A stretch of 64,000 nucleotides of DNA from Hoplostethus atlanticus (taxonomy: Eukaryota > Chordata > Actinopteri > Trachichthyiformes > Trachichthyidae): NCBI GenBank assembly GCA_034670405.1, contig JAXDDX010000050.1, positions 174,501-238,500 on the forward strand. The letters run 5' to 3'. Every line of letters begins with the position of its first letter. Position 1 is the first letter of the stretch. The notes under the pieces were generated by a model. It saw only the letters and a list, made by a program, of their open reading frames with translations. It was not told where the DNA came from and did no database searches. The position numbers and the translations under genes were made by a program. This document shows positions 52,291 to 64,000 of this stretch, in pieces.

Positions 52291-55190
52291 CAATCAATGT
52301 CTCTAAACATAATACTCAGACAGAATTAAAGAAAGACTGGGAGGACAACAGTGAATGAAAAGGAAGACAGACATTTAATTCCCCCCCTGGCTAAGACAAC
52401 ACTATGAATTTGATGTGACGCCCCCTCATGTTTAGATGTGTGGGCATCACATCCACCGTCACAATAGGAATGCAGCAATAGGGAATCAATTCTGGTCCAC
52501 TGACTGCGGCCCTCGTTCCTCCCTCCCTTCCCACTGTCATCCTCACCCCACCATCCTATTCGCGTTGAGCCTGGCAGCTAGTGCAGTCTGGGTATTGGAG
52601 TCTGGAGAGCGAGGGGTGAGAGCTGGAGGCAGAGAGGAGACTAATTGTCAAGGTTATGCCTCGGAAGATGATTGATGCCAGGCTGGGCTTTCCTGTCAGC
52701 CTGTCAGGAGGCAGGAATGTTTAATGTTCTCATTATTGGTTACGCTGTTGTGTATATTTCTCTGTCAGCGCCGCCGAGCCATCTGAACTGCCAAAGCACT
52801 TCAAAGGCCTGCAGGTCATTTATCTTCCCCTGACGCTCCCAATGCTCAGCCTCAGCTGAGTGCCAGTGATTTGTTATGACTTGAGAGCTGGCTGACAGAC
52901 AGGTCCTCTGTAAGGAGGGGGAAAAAAGGAATCCTTTTTGTCACACTGTGAAAACATCAATGTTCCTGTAATGGGCTACAACTGTCAGTGGAGGCCAGCA
53001 CCTGACAGTTGTGTGGCCTCACTAATTTGCAGTCCCGGTGACTTGCACTCTTCCCAGTTTAGATTTGGTTGTGGTGTCACATACAAACAGGCCACCATCT
53101 GTTGTTCGCTGCCGTAGGGAGGGCGGAGGAGAAGAGGGATGGCAATGCTAATTGAAGACGCCTCGTCATTTTGTATTAATCATCAAGCCCACGTATCGTT
53201 TCTTTTGAAGTCATGGCCCGAGATGAAGAAAACAAATAAGTCACTCACACGAAGACAGAAAGGAAGATATGCCTCAGTAACACTGTCCAGGACATGGGTG
53301 AAAATAGAGCAAAGGAAGGAGAAAGGATAACAGATAGAGGAAGGAGGTGGGGAGGGGGGCGGTCTTACGGACGTGATGAGAGGAGGCTAGAGGGGGAGAA
53401 AGGGAAGAGGTGAGGAAAAGGGGAGGGGCATGGGTGGAGAGAGAGTGAGCGAGAGAGAGAGAGAGAGCGAGAGAGAGAAGAAAGAGAGGAAAATCAGATC
53501 TTTGTTTCCTTTCCCAGGCCATGACATGATTAATCGCTTTCTTCTGATCTAATTTTGGAACATGAAAAACAGCACATTTGTCTTGAAGAAAAATGATGTG
53601 CCGCGCAGTGCAGATGGAAATTTCAAGCCCTGAAAAAGATTAAAGTGAAATTCCACTCCTTAGACCTAATCATGAGTTGTAGATTATACTGTCGTCTTAA
53701 CCAGATGGTGGGTTTGATTCCCCAGCCCCTTCCTTATATTAATGAATACTAGACTGTTATATTTGACTTTGGTAAGTGAAATGTCTATCAGACCTAATGG
53801 ACTGCCAGCCAAACTAACACACGCTGCACCTCTTTTTGCCCTTCGTGCATTTTTCATGTCTCAGACTGGTGCTCTATGTAGAACATTGTGCTTCCCCTTT
53901 CCATTTCTCATGGTGTTGTCGCCCGCCCTGCTTGCTAAATATTTTCACACAGAGGGTGGAGGACGAGAGCAAACTTGTGTCCACAGCTAATTTCCTTCTA
54001 TAGGTTAGGGCCATAACTCTGGGCTTAAAAGCGTCACCTGGGGCACGCGGGGATGGGAACTCGATAGTAACGTGATTAAGCTCCCAGTCAATATGACTGC
54101 ATACACGGCAGTATGTTAACCAACCTAATTATGAGAGGGGTGATAAAAGGAGGAGAGTGGGTGGCCGGGCATCTCATCTCAACCCACACAAAGCTGCCCC
54201 GTGGCGCTGTCCTCTCGCTACTCACACACACACACACACACACACAGAACCACGTATTTAATTTCGAGAAGAGCCCATTTTTCACTTGCCACAGACAAAT
54301 TGGGTTACACGATTAGCTGTAGCAAAACTGCCCCGCTGCAACGCTGCCGGTTGTCTCTAATGTTATCCTTCCATTTTTAAGGGGGGAGACGGATGCATCT
54401 GTTGCGTAAACGTCTTGTTTTGACATTATATTCCCATCAGAGTAGGATGATGACAGTGCACAGTATTTATTAAGTAACAGTGACTGAACTAATTTCGGTA
54501 TCTCCGGGACTCTCCGCGCTCAACTGCAAAACAACTGACATCAGCTTTATTTAATGCTACTATCCATTATTCTTTTTGCTCCATCTGTTTACCTTAGGGG
54601 AATGGTTCCACCCCGTGAAGATACCGAGACAAGACTTTTGGACGGCTGCGCAGGGTCGTTTTTGGCTCCTGGTGGAGAACTCGGAGGGCCTTTTCATCCT
54701 TTTCATGCCTTGGCTAACTCTGCTTGCATTTCGTGGCTTAAAGGTAAATCCGGAGTAATGCTGTCCACTCTCTGGCCCGGCTGTAGCCCCCCCCCCCCCC
54801 GATGTCTGTGAGTCGGACAGCCAGAAAATTTGGTAGTTGACGAATTCTGCTGGCGGGCCTCCACTACCCGCGTTCACTAATATAGAAAATGCAAATGTTT
54901 GGAACAAAAACTATGAACGGGGGAAAGACCAGGGGAGCGAAAAAGGGAGGGAGCCGGCGCACACAAAACTTTATTCATGAATATGCCAGGCGCAGTCTCA
55001 AAACAACAGCCTCCCGAAACTTGGACGGCGCCGCAAAACCACGAACATGAACAGAGGGAGACAGAGAGAGCACAATGCCAATATGTCACACGCTAAATAG
55101 TTTTAAATTAGAGCCTGTATACGCCTGTTGGAGGCTACATTCATCATACTCAACGTTGGTCTGTTTCTTGCAACCCTGGCAGTAAGAGCT
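52291..55190. other. Intergenic with GA and CA microsatellites
   Basis: GA repeat at 53439-53480 and CA repeat at 54222-54246; a C run at 54787-54800. TGGTGGGTTTGATTCCCCAG at about 53706-53725 resembles a SINE B box but has no partner. No exon recognised. Confidence 0.45.
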
Positions 55191-57437
55191 TCCACATGCC
55201 AGTGTCGGCGCTGGGGAGAAACAGAATCGGGTTATCAGCAGAAGTTTACTTGTCTTTAATCAGCCTGTAGCTAATTACCAGGCTTCCACACGGCGTGGCC
55301 ATAAGTCATTAATCATACAGGGCGTCTGGGAGCTCTCAGCTTTGTCCCGGACCACTGCAGCAGACAGGAGCTCCCTTTTCCATGATGGAGCTCTCTCCCT
55401 CTCTCACTCCCTCTCTCCCTGTCTCTCCCTCAGACTGGTGCTTGCCTCTCGCGGCAATGGCATCGCCCATTAGGGTGTAAATTACAGGCCTCGTAGTAGA
55501 TAGCCAAACAAAGGCCCTCTGTTGTACTTCCTGTTTTTCTTCCTTGTGGCGTCCTCCGTGTCTGTCTGACAAAGGGTGATTTCACCACTACTTAAACAAA
55601 ACTCTCTCAACGCACATGACCAACGCAAGTTAATGCGTTTGTCTGTCTGTGCGTCTGGGTCCGCGCTGGCATGTGACATCCATCAACAAACCACTCCAGC
55701 TTGGCAGTGTGGATGATGTCAGTGTTTTAGCGGTACACTCACTTGCTAGTTATCTTGACTGACGTTAGGTTCAATCAAAAGTTGCCATGGAGAAAAGTGT
55801 GCTGGTAATATTTCACAGTGAAAGTGGAGGTGAGAAATAAAATTGTCATTTAGCCCGAACAGGTGATACATCATTCTGTCCTCGCCGCAACGCCCTCGCT
55901 CACTGGTGACTAAATGGGCCAAGGCTGTTTTCAAATTACTACACAGAGGTGCTGAGGTCTCCACAAGGATCCATCCATGGTGCTCTGACGTGAACATTTT
56001 TAATCTGGCGTCCACATAGGTAAAAGGTTCATCTATGTGACTGTCAGAGACAGATTAATCTGTTGGAATGTTTCATGTTACATCCAGCCACCCAGCGCCA
56101 GGTGTAAAATATATAATGGGACAACAAGAATGAGAGAGAGAGAGAAAGTGAGAGAGAGAGAAGGAGATGGAGAGAGAGAGCAAAGAGCATGTCTTCTTCC
56201 ATCATTCTGATCCCTCAGACAGCTCCATTCACCATCCTCTGTCACTCTTTGACAGGAGATATTTCCTGCGACCCGACTCCGTTTCCGTCTAACTGAAATG
56301 CCGTGGCCAAATGTACACATGCAAGCATCATTCCCAAAAAAAAAAAAAATCCTTGAAATGGGCTGGCAACTGTAAAGTGAGGCTTTCAGCTGCTTTTCAT
56401 GCTACTGCATAGCGAACTCCCACGGCTGGCTGAGCGACTCTGTGTACCAGGTAGAACAAAACATCCCTTTGTGCACTTTGGAGGCCAAACTGTTTCTCAT
56501 CATGAATAACACACACATGTAACACACAACATGTGGAGTTAAGTAAAATTCTTTGTGTGAGATGTAAAGATTCGAGCCAGGTACTAAGTGACGTTGCCAT
56601 ACACACCACATAGCTTATTTCTTCCTTATGGTAAAAGGGGAGCACTCTTCTTCGACTATTTGAGCACAAGGTTGTGAAGACAGACGATGCGTCATGTAAA
56701 AGTAAGAGACTGGCATCAAATGAAAGATTGTTTAAAGTCAGAGCTGCCAAAGCTTTATGCCCATCATTTATCTTGTTACCAATAAATCAAATTCACTTCA
56801 TGGCAGAGTCATAAAAATGTATGAGAATGTAAATGGCTGAGTGACCCATTCATCTTGTTTAAAGTGGCAAATGTAACATGCTTCTCATCCTTGGTGATAA
56901 ACTCATACTTCACTCTTTTATGAAGGATTCATTGTTGCTGGTGAAATGTCCTGAATTTCATTATGCTGGCAGGTAGAGTGGCTCTCCCAAGGCACTCCTG
57001 GTGCAGTACAGTGTGTGTAAATCACTCACAGTCTCATGCTGAAGACAAACCAGGATGCTGATTTTGCAAAGAGTGAGCAAAAGTCGCACCTCAAATCTCA
57101 AAACGTTTTCTCTTGCCATTTTGTCCAAAAGTCAAAATGAATGCTGGCTTCCGTTGAGACAACTCAACTCTCGTGACATTTTTACTTTGTGTGTTTATCC
57201 CTGATGTTGTTTCCTGAAAAACAGCATTAATCATTCTAATTTCTTCCCCAGAAGCAAAGTGCATGCGAGTGACTCCAATTTGACTTCCCTTTCTGAGAAG
57301 TTGTATTTCAAAAACCTCCGAGGACAAAAAAATGCAATCATGCCACTAAAACTCAATATTTCTGCTGGACACAGTGAGGGGTGAGTGAATCAAAGGGCAG
57401 GCTTTTCCTTGACACGCCCCCCCCCTATTCCCCGCCA
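55191..57437. other. Intergenic, repeat-poor, GA microsatellite at 56131-56181
   Basis: The interval 55200-55320 has GTAGCTAATTACC and CATTAATCAT in unique-looking sequence and is a candidate regulatory element. Poly-A occurs at 56336-56348. The overlapping ORFs at 56397-56750 have no recognisable domain. Confidence 0.4.
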
Positions 57438-57504
57438 ACACACACACACATACACACACGCACACACTCAAGTATTCACTAATGGACATGCACACACACA
57501 CACA
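57438..57504. repeat. CA microsatellite cluster
   Basis: Two CA runs (57438-57469 and 57491-57504) next to a C-rich stretch. Confidence 0.92.
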
Positions 57505-60500
57505 TGCACCTAGACAGAAACATACACTCACATTACTGTCGACAGGGCAGTACACTGAGGTGGTTTATGCTTCTTGTCAGTTGGAGGGCGTGATGAAGTA
57601 ATGATTAATATGGGGGATGTTTGGAAATGTAAATCTGCGCTGCAGCACAAATAAACCAGGGGGGTTTCTGGGGATGATTAAATGGACATTTCACAGTTGA
57701 TTGAGCATGCAAAAAGTCATCCATTTCCCCCTAACTCTGTAAACAGCAACGGCGACCCCCTTTCCTGTGAAGTATATGATGGTCGTTGTGGGTTTATATG
57801 CACACACAGGCCATTGAAGACGAATGAGTGCCTCAATTTATATAACCGCTGGGATCTCCTGATTAGGTAATTTATATGGAGGACAGGTTTATAACTGCTA
57901 ACTTACCGTCATGTCCCGCAACAATTATTTCTGAAATCCGGCTGTAAAAGCAGACAGTAAATTCTGCATTTTTCTTTTGCTGTCATCAGGGCCCATAACC
58001 TGAGATCTGATTTTCAATAAATCCTTTTTTATGAAATGGGGGGCGATTACATTGAGAGAGAGAGAGAGACTCTTCAAATTGATCCGGCTAGCGAGGAGTG
58101 GCATGTATAGTATCTGCCTTAGCGTGCCCTTAGAGGCCTTGCTAAAGCTAAAGAGCATCCAAGTTACAGTACATGTTGCTGATATATGAGGAAATAGAGT
58201 GGCGTCTCGTAAATGGTCAGGGACACCTGTACTGAAGGAGGAGGTCACACGACAAATTTACACACACACACACACAGAAATATGCACTATACATTAGATA
58301 AGCAATGATACTAATTGAGGACTAAAACTATATATATCAAATGGAGTGAAAGAATGACAAAGAACACCAGGCAGTAGTGGATAGGGGATCAGGACTGAAG
58401 TGGCATTGTTTGTCATGTCGCAACACCACACATCCTGCTTCCTAAATGCATTGCAACTGTTGGCTACAACACTGAGAAGACAGAGCGGACTGTAATCATT
58501 GAAGGCTGTCAGACAGTTTGTTTTGCTGGTGACCCATGCAGCGACAGAGGGTGGATGAGATTGACTTCAGAAAACAGCAGTTAAAAATGTTCATAATAAA
58601 GTCGAGAGGACACTGTCAACCAACACCACTTCTGTTTGTGTTTAATGAAGGTCGTCCGTGATTGGACTCTGTACAGATGCTGTCAAGTCGCAGGCCTTAC
58701 AGTAGACAGGAAAAATACTTTGGACATTTCACTGTAAGTAAACAATGGCGTAACGTCTTTAAGGCCCGGGGGTGTTGACTGAAGCACAATGTCAGATTTC
58801 CTGGACTTTAATGTTTTTGGCGGAACATAGAAGAATTGGCTACTCGGGTTGGTCAAGAGACAAAACATAGATGAAGACAAATTGAAATGTCATCATGCTT
58901 TAGTCCTAAAACAACTAATCAAAAAGGAGATTATTATTATTTTAGCATCCATAACAGATCATTTGGACGCGTAAGGATAATGTCAGGCAGACAAAAGAGA
59001 CTGAGGTTACTGCGTATGAGCAGAGGCATTGTAAATCATCATGAGATCTGGATGGCTGGTTATTCACCCGCACCATATGTACAAAGTGAGTTTCAAATTG
59101 GAAACACTTCTGTTTGGTGTTCCAACGGCAGGAGCAACAATTTAACTTCCCTTCATCTACTCACCAAATGACCTACTTATGAAAAAGGTAATAACATAAT
59201 AATCATATAATTCCCTTGTTTACCTTTATAACTACTGTATAATTATGAGTAACCATGATTGCACAATGCTTCACAGCTACTTTCCAGTTTACTATATGAA
59301 GCTACTAGATGAAAAAAATTGAAAAAGGGAAAGTAAATCAAATGAATTTTTAAACACTATAGTCCAGTATTCATAGTAAATTGGTTTAGACATTTCTTTC
59401 AGTACATGTTGGTTTGTGTTTTAGACAGCATCTGGTGAGAAGTGGATGTGTGCTATTAACAAGTCCTCTGGTTGGGGTCCCACCCCAGCATGGCTGCTTG
59501 TAAATGGCACTCTCTTATGGAGACAAATCACCCACTGGTTAGGGTTTCAATGAAAGGGGATACAGTTAGAGTACATAAATATAGCCTTAGGAAGCACCAC
59601 TAACCATGTGATACTCAAACTTACTCAGTGATACTCAGACTTTTTGTGGCCAAGAGCCAGGTTTCACTCTAAAGAGACTCGCCTGGCAGAAAAAGCTCAC
59701 AGTGTACAGTATGTATGGAAACTGAATCTGTGGCAGAGGCTAAGCTCAGATGGTTTTCAACAGGCACATTTAGCTGAACAGATGAGATGGATGAACCATT
59801 AAATAGTGCCCAAAAATATGGGGACAGCTGTGTGTTGTAACTGCAACGTGTAGAAAGGCTGCAGTCATTACTGGGATTTTAATATGTATTTCAGCCAAAG
59901 AGAGTCAAAGAGATGTCTGTTGCAGGGAGAGGAAGGAAATATCCCGGTGATTGCTTATTAAAACCTGACAGGCACAGTCATGTGTGAGAACAGCGCAAAG
60001 TGTGAACAGGCATAACATGTAGAATTAATAAGTGGCACGGAAACACAAAACAACACAAAGGGAATTGTCAGGAAGTGAAATCCAGGTTGACTCTCCGAGG
60101 CAGAACACAAATTAGATTATGGTCACATAAGGTGTTCTTTCATCTGGACCTCTTTCTTATTATCGCTCCCTGAGTGGCACAGAAAAACATCTTAATGCAC
60201 AGGATAGCGTCCATCCCTTATTGTTGCCAGATGCCTGGATGATAAAGTACAGTGGGATTTCATTTCTTGCAATCATGGCTGACTATAAACTTTTACATTA
60301 ACATTATAGACAGAATTAAAGAGCTTGTTTTTCCCATTCTTTTGCACATGCATAGTGACCAATAAATGATTAAATGGACGACTGGGTGTTTTAATGATGA
60401 TCGTTACTAATTAAAGGGAGTTTTCTGGTTGTCTTCATAGTTGAGAAGATGCCTACAATTAAATCAATATGATGCGTGATGTGGTCTCTGTTCTACAATT

Positions 60501-60852
60501 TGATCATCTCACACTCCTAACCCAACGAGCTGACAACAGACAGTGGAGCACTTTACCGTGAGATAGTGTATCACACAGCTCATGGATCAAATTAGCAATT
60601 ACAGCTTTGAAGTTCACAAGATTTAAAAAAAAAACATTTTGCATCTCACATGGTTGACTTCCCCATCATCTTCATATTTGTTCACAGCTGTCACATTGAT
60701 TCTCTTCCTTATCAGCAGAACAAGGGAATATTGTTTTACTATTTCAGACTGAAAGCGTGCCAGCACTCAACCTGTCGAAGCCCTGCTGGGGTGTCTCAGG
60801 CTCTGAACTGGAAAGCGCAGGCTGCCTCCCTACGGTTTTGGACGGCCTAAAG
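57505..60852. other. Intergenic, repeat-poor
   Basis: The interval 57830-58050 is repeat-free and AT/GC-ordered and is a candidate regulatory element. Short GA (58054-58070) and CA (58261-58276) runs follow. No exon seen in any frame with flanking splice signals. Confidence 0.4.
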
Positions 60853-61129
60853 CAGGGGTTCTCAAACATTTTCATGTCACAGATCCTCAAAAACACACAC
60901 ATTAGGCCCATTGGACAAGATTTTGTGCCGGGGACCCCCATATTGTAAGATTTTTGTTGTTGATTTAGATAATAGTGATAATAGTGGTGAGAGTGAAACC
61001 AGTGAATGGATAGTCATTCTCATACGGATGATTTGGATGATTTGTAACTATCCATCATAGTCATCATTTTGCTGGGGACCCCCCTCATGGACCCTTCGGG
61101 GTCCCCGTACACCACTTTGAGAACCACTG
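60853..61129 (+). mobile_element. hAT-type non-autonomous element (277 bp) with 8-bp target duplication
   Basis: The left end is CAGGGGTTCTCAAAC and the right end reads, inverted, CAGTGGTTCTCAAAG: hAT/Charlie-type terminal inverted repeats with one mismatch in the first 14 bases. The flanks are GCCTAAAG (60845-60852) and GTCTAAAG (61130-61137), an 8-base target-site duplication with one difference, as expected for hAT. Subterminal GGGGACCCCC blocks lie near both ends. There is no transposase, so it would have been moved in trans. Orientation is arbitrary. Confidence 0.9.
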
Positions 61130-61137
61130 GTCTAAAG

Positions 61138-63851
61138 GTGTATGAAGTTAATACAATTGTGATTGCCTGCAATTATGGTGAAAGAGATTAAATTGAAAAT
61201 GTGGTGAATAGTGCACATGTAATACTATTTCACTCGTTATTGCTTTCAATTTCCTTTGTGTAACAATGTCATTCATTACTTTTGACTGTGACATATAAGT
61301 GCAATTACGACGTTGTTGTATCTGTTGTGAGAATTTAATAAACAAGAAAAAAGAAAAAAAAGAAAATGTGAATAGGTGTACATTCGTCAGGAGAATGGCT
61401 GGCTCATTTCTTATCTGCAAGCATAATCAACAGGTGTTTCATAAGGTAAACACTCGGATGATTAATCGCCCTCCTTTCCCAAAGAATACGTTCAATATCC
61501 AGTGACCGACCAGAGACATCAAACATTAACAAAGAATAATATTTTACAGGACAACAATACCTTCTGATTGTCGTGTCCGTGGAATGAAGTTTAATGAATA
61601 ATGAATAATATTCTGGTGTTTTGTTTGCCGACCATGGAGTGGACACCAAGTACCGACTGCATTTCTCTTTGAACTGGCTTTTAGACCGACAAAAACAAAC
61701 ATTTACCAAAAACAGGCCCATTCACATTTCATAAAAGGGCTCCCACGTGAACACTTAATGTAAACCATGCGTCAAAATATTAAAACAGATATATTATTTT
61801 GCACACGCTACATCAGATGAATCTGATTACGATTGGAGCTCTGGACTAAAGTCTATTCACAAGTGCATACAAAGCACGCCGCGCACTCAAATAAAGCCGG
61901 GCTGCTTCTGTGGTTCTGCAGTGTTTCATGACACCCTGTTTGCTGTGAAGTACTGAGCAGCTTATTAATCAGTGGTGAGAGGCCTCCCATCCATCCAAGC
62001 ACATGGCTGCCTGCCTGTGGAACATTTTAAAGCCAAGCAGGTCCATACAACAACCATTAAAAGCACAGAGAGCCATATCACTGTAAATTATTTAGCTGGG
62101 AGAGGGTAGTAAATCAGTGTGAGTGTCATATACTGAACATGGCATATGCTGGAGTGAAAAATGCATACAGAGCGGCTATTCACACTTGGCGCTGAACATG
62201 CCATTTAAAACCCTGTGTCGTCCGACATCTCTCCACAGCCCTGTCAGCTTCAGTCACAACTAATTTATTGAAGCTGATTGTGAATGATCCATTTTAAGAA
62301 CTTGAACAATTGCGTTCTGCTGGGTGCTGAGCTTACGTACGGCGTATGCTGTGGCTTATGTTATGTTTCAAATCAATGTTTTTTTCCACATTGTTATTTC
62401 AAAGAATGAGGCAAGCAGAAAAGCTCTCCAGTGCATCGTAAATGGAAAACTGTGTTCAGTCCGACGCGTACGATGAACGAGAATACCGACTCAAACCATT
62501 TTGTGGCATTAATGGCTATGCGAGGAAAGTGTAACTGAATCCGTGTTATGTGAGATACTAAAGCCTAAACAGCCCAAAGTAAACATATTGTAGTTTGGCC
62601 ATGATCAGTCTTTCTTTGTACAGCCATTCAAATATTCCATTTGTAATTTAGAGGCAAGAGTTATTCCTGAACGTCAGTGCTTGAGATCTGACTTGTCGAC
62701 AGACTTCAGCGTGACTGACACGCTCATCAAACTGAGAATCCTTCTTGCCTGAGGGAACTGTGATACCTGTCAAATAGTGGATATCTTTTAATGTTCCCGT
62801 CTCAAATGCATGTCACAGCAAATGCCAAGTCATAACATCAGTTATTACCTGGATGTTCAACGTCGGATTCCTCTTATTTACCTAAGGTTTCAAATGATCC
62901 CTTCACTTGTCTCTCCCTTTCTTTCCTTGTGCTGAGAGTCATCTCCGTGACAGTTTTTCTATCTTCAAACTTTCACTAGATTTCTTCTATTTGTTTTTTG
63001 ATTGACTCTGTGAGTGTGTTATGTGGGTGTGTGTATGTGTTGGTCACGTATGTGTGTCTTCTTGCATGTATTTAAAGCCCGTCTGACGCACTTAACAGCA
63101 TTTGCCAACTGTAAAGAAGAAAATTAGCTTCAACACACTTCCACATCGAAGCTTCTTGACAGTCTGTCAAGGGCTGCCTGACAAACCAACTCCCTCATAT
63201 ACTGTCTGTCTATAGGGGGAGCAGTTCAGCATGAGATCGTCTCAACACTAGTTGGCCTTCAGCAAGCTGTGTAACCTCGACTCACAGAAGAGAAAGAAAA
63301 GACAGTTTTGTGTCACATAAAATTATTGCACTTCAAGTTCAACTCAAAACAATACCAAGCATTCACACATAACTCTATACTATGTATAACTACATGATGA
63401 CTACTTATTATATGTGTATTTCTTGGTCTTATTTTGTTGAATACCCTCTCCGGAGTCAACTGATATATTTTGTATCCATTTCTATTGTATGTAATTGCAA
63501 CCAAATGAAATAAAATGTCCAAAGAATAAAAAAATCAATGATGATGTCATGTTCAACAGAGGCCTGCGCTCTGAGAAGTCATCCTGACACGCTATTGCAA
63601 CAGTCTTGCTGCAGTCTAACTCACTGCATAAAGTGTTTACTATGTCCACTGCCATGGACAATAACAGCTTACAGGCAGCCGCTGTAGCATGTGGTGTGCA
63701 GCTGCATAGTACTGTCTGTCTGACTGTCTGTATATCTGTCGGACTAGCCGCAGGGATATGAAGATGGACTGCAGCACAGTTCTTCTTTATCTGTCACAAG
63801 ACATGGTACATTTGAATGGATGTAGATGGTCCTCCACAAAGCAGATATTTT
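61138..63851. other. Intergenic, repeat-poor
   Basis: No exon. The interval 61740-62620 has few repeats and even composition and may contain regulatory DNA. GT-rich stretch at 63010-63055. Confidence 0.35.
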
Positions 63852-63890
63852 ACACACACACACACACAGAGAGAGAGGGAGAGAGAGAGA
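63852..63890. repeat. Compound CA / GA microsatellite
   Basis: A CA run passes directly into a GA run. Confidence 0.94.
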
Positions 63891-64000
63891 CTAATCACCA
63901 TCTTGAGACCCCTTAGTAAGGGGCTCAGGTGTTTGCCCACAAACGTATGACTTGACTCATACTGTGAGGTCTGTGGCACTATCTATAAAAGGAGGAGTAA
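63891..64000. other. Intergenic right edge
   Basis: No signal recognised up to the window end. Confidence 0.4.

Noticed and set aside
56397..56750. Overlapping ORFs of 117 and 69 codons on the minus strand
   Set aside because: Different frames of the same unique sequence, no domain, no splice signals consistent with an exon.

Overview
The window is nuclear DNA from a vertebrate, most probably a ray-finned (percomorph-like) teleost. The evidence is one multi-exon gene with GT/AG introns, a vertebrate-type COMTD1 protein, many CA/GA microsatellites, and a typical fish set of transposable elements (Tc1, hAT, Ty3/gypsy, L2-like and Rex1/CR1-like LINEs, a tRNA-derived SINE). There are no operons or prokaryotic signals. 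I found no novel enzymatic or defence system.

Layout. 1-1972 (minus): seven coding exons of comtd1, a membrane-anchored O-methyltransferase; its last codons lie beyond the left edge. 2.0-12.0 kb: a nest of repeats. It holds a recent ~450-bp tandem duplication, a Tc1 transposase relic, and a decayed Ty3/gypsy element whose protease/RT part (4.59-5.60 kb) and integrase part (about 10.38-11.72 kb) are separated by a nearly complete minus-strand L2-type LINE (5.99-10.34 kb). A second short insertion sits inside the integrase side. 12-45 kb: non-coding DNA with microsatellites, one SINE, one DD38E-type Tc1 3' half (27.04-27.46 kb) and short palindromic repeats. 45.0-46.44 kb: sequence with abnormal homopolymer runs that looks like sequencing or assembly damage; its last ~350 bases are the endonuclease start of the next element. 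46.1-49.2 kb (plus): a Rex1/CR1-like LINE with an uninterrupted 831-codon ORF2. 49.2-64 kb: non-coding DNA with microsatellites, an AT-rich block and a 277-bp hAT-type non-autonomous element with target-site duplication.

Interpretation. The only host gene seen is comtd1, transcribed leftward, so its promoter faces the roughly 62 kb to the right where I find no exon. From recalled vertebrate synteny (VDAC2-COMTD1-ZNF503) the desert may be the comtd1-znf503 interval, which in other vertebrates is rich in conserved non-coding elements. Several repeat-poor, homeobox-motif-bearing stretches are listed as candidates, but conservation cannot be measured from one sequence.

Limits: exon calls rest on reading frame, splice sites and family resemblance. 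TE family names come from motifs, not from a database search. Intergenic entries say what was seen and do not exclude unspliced non-coding RNAs.
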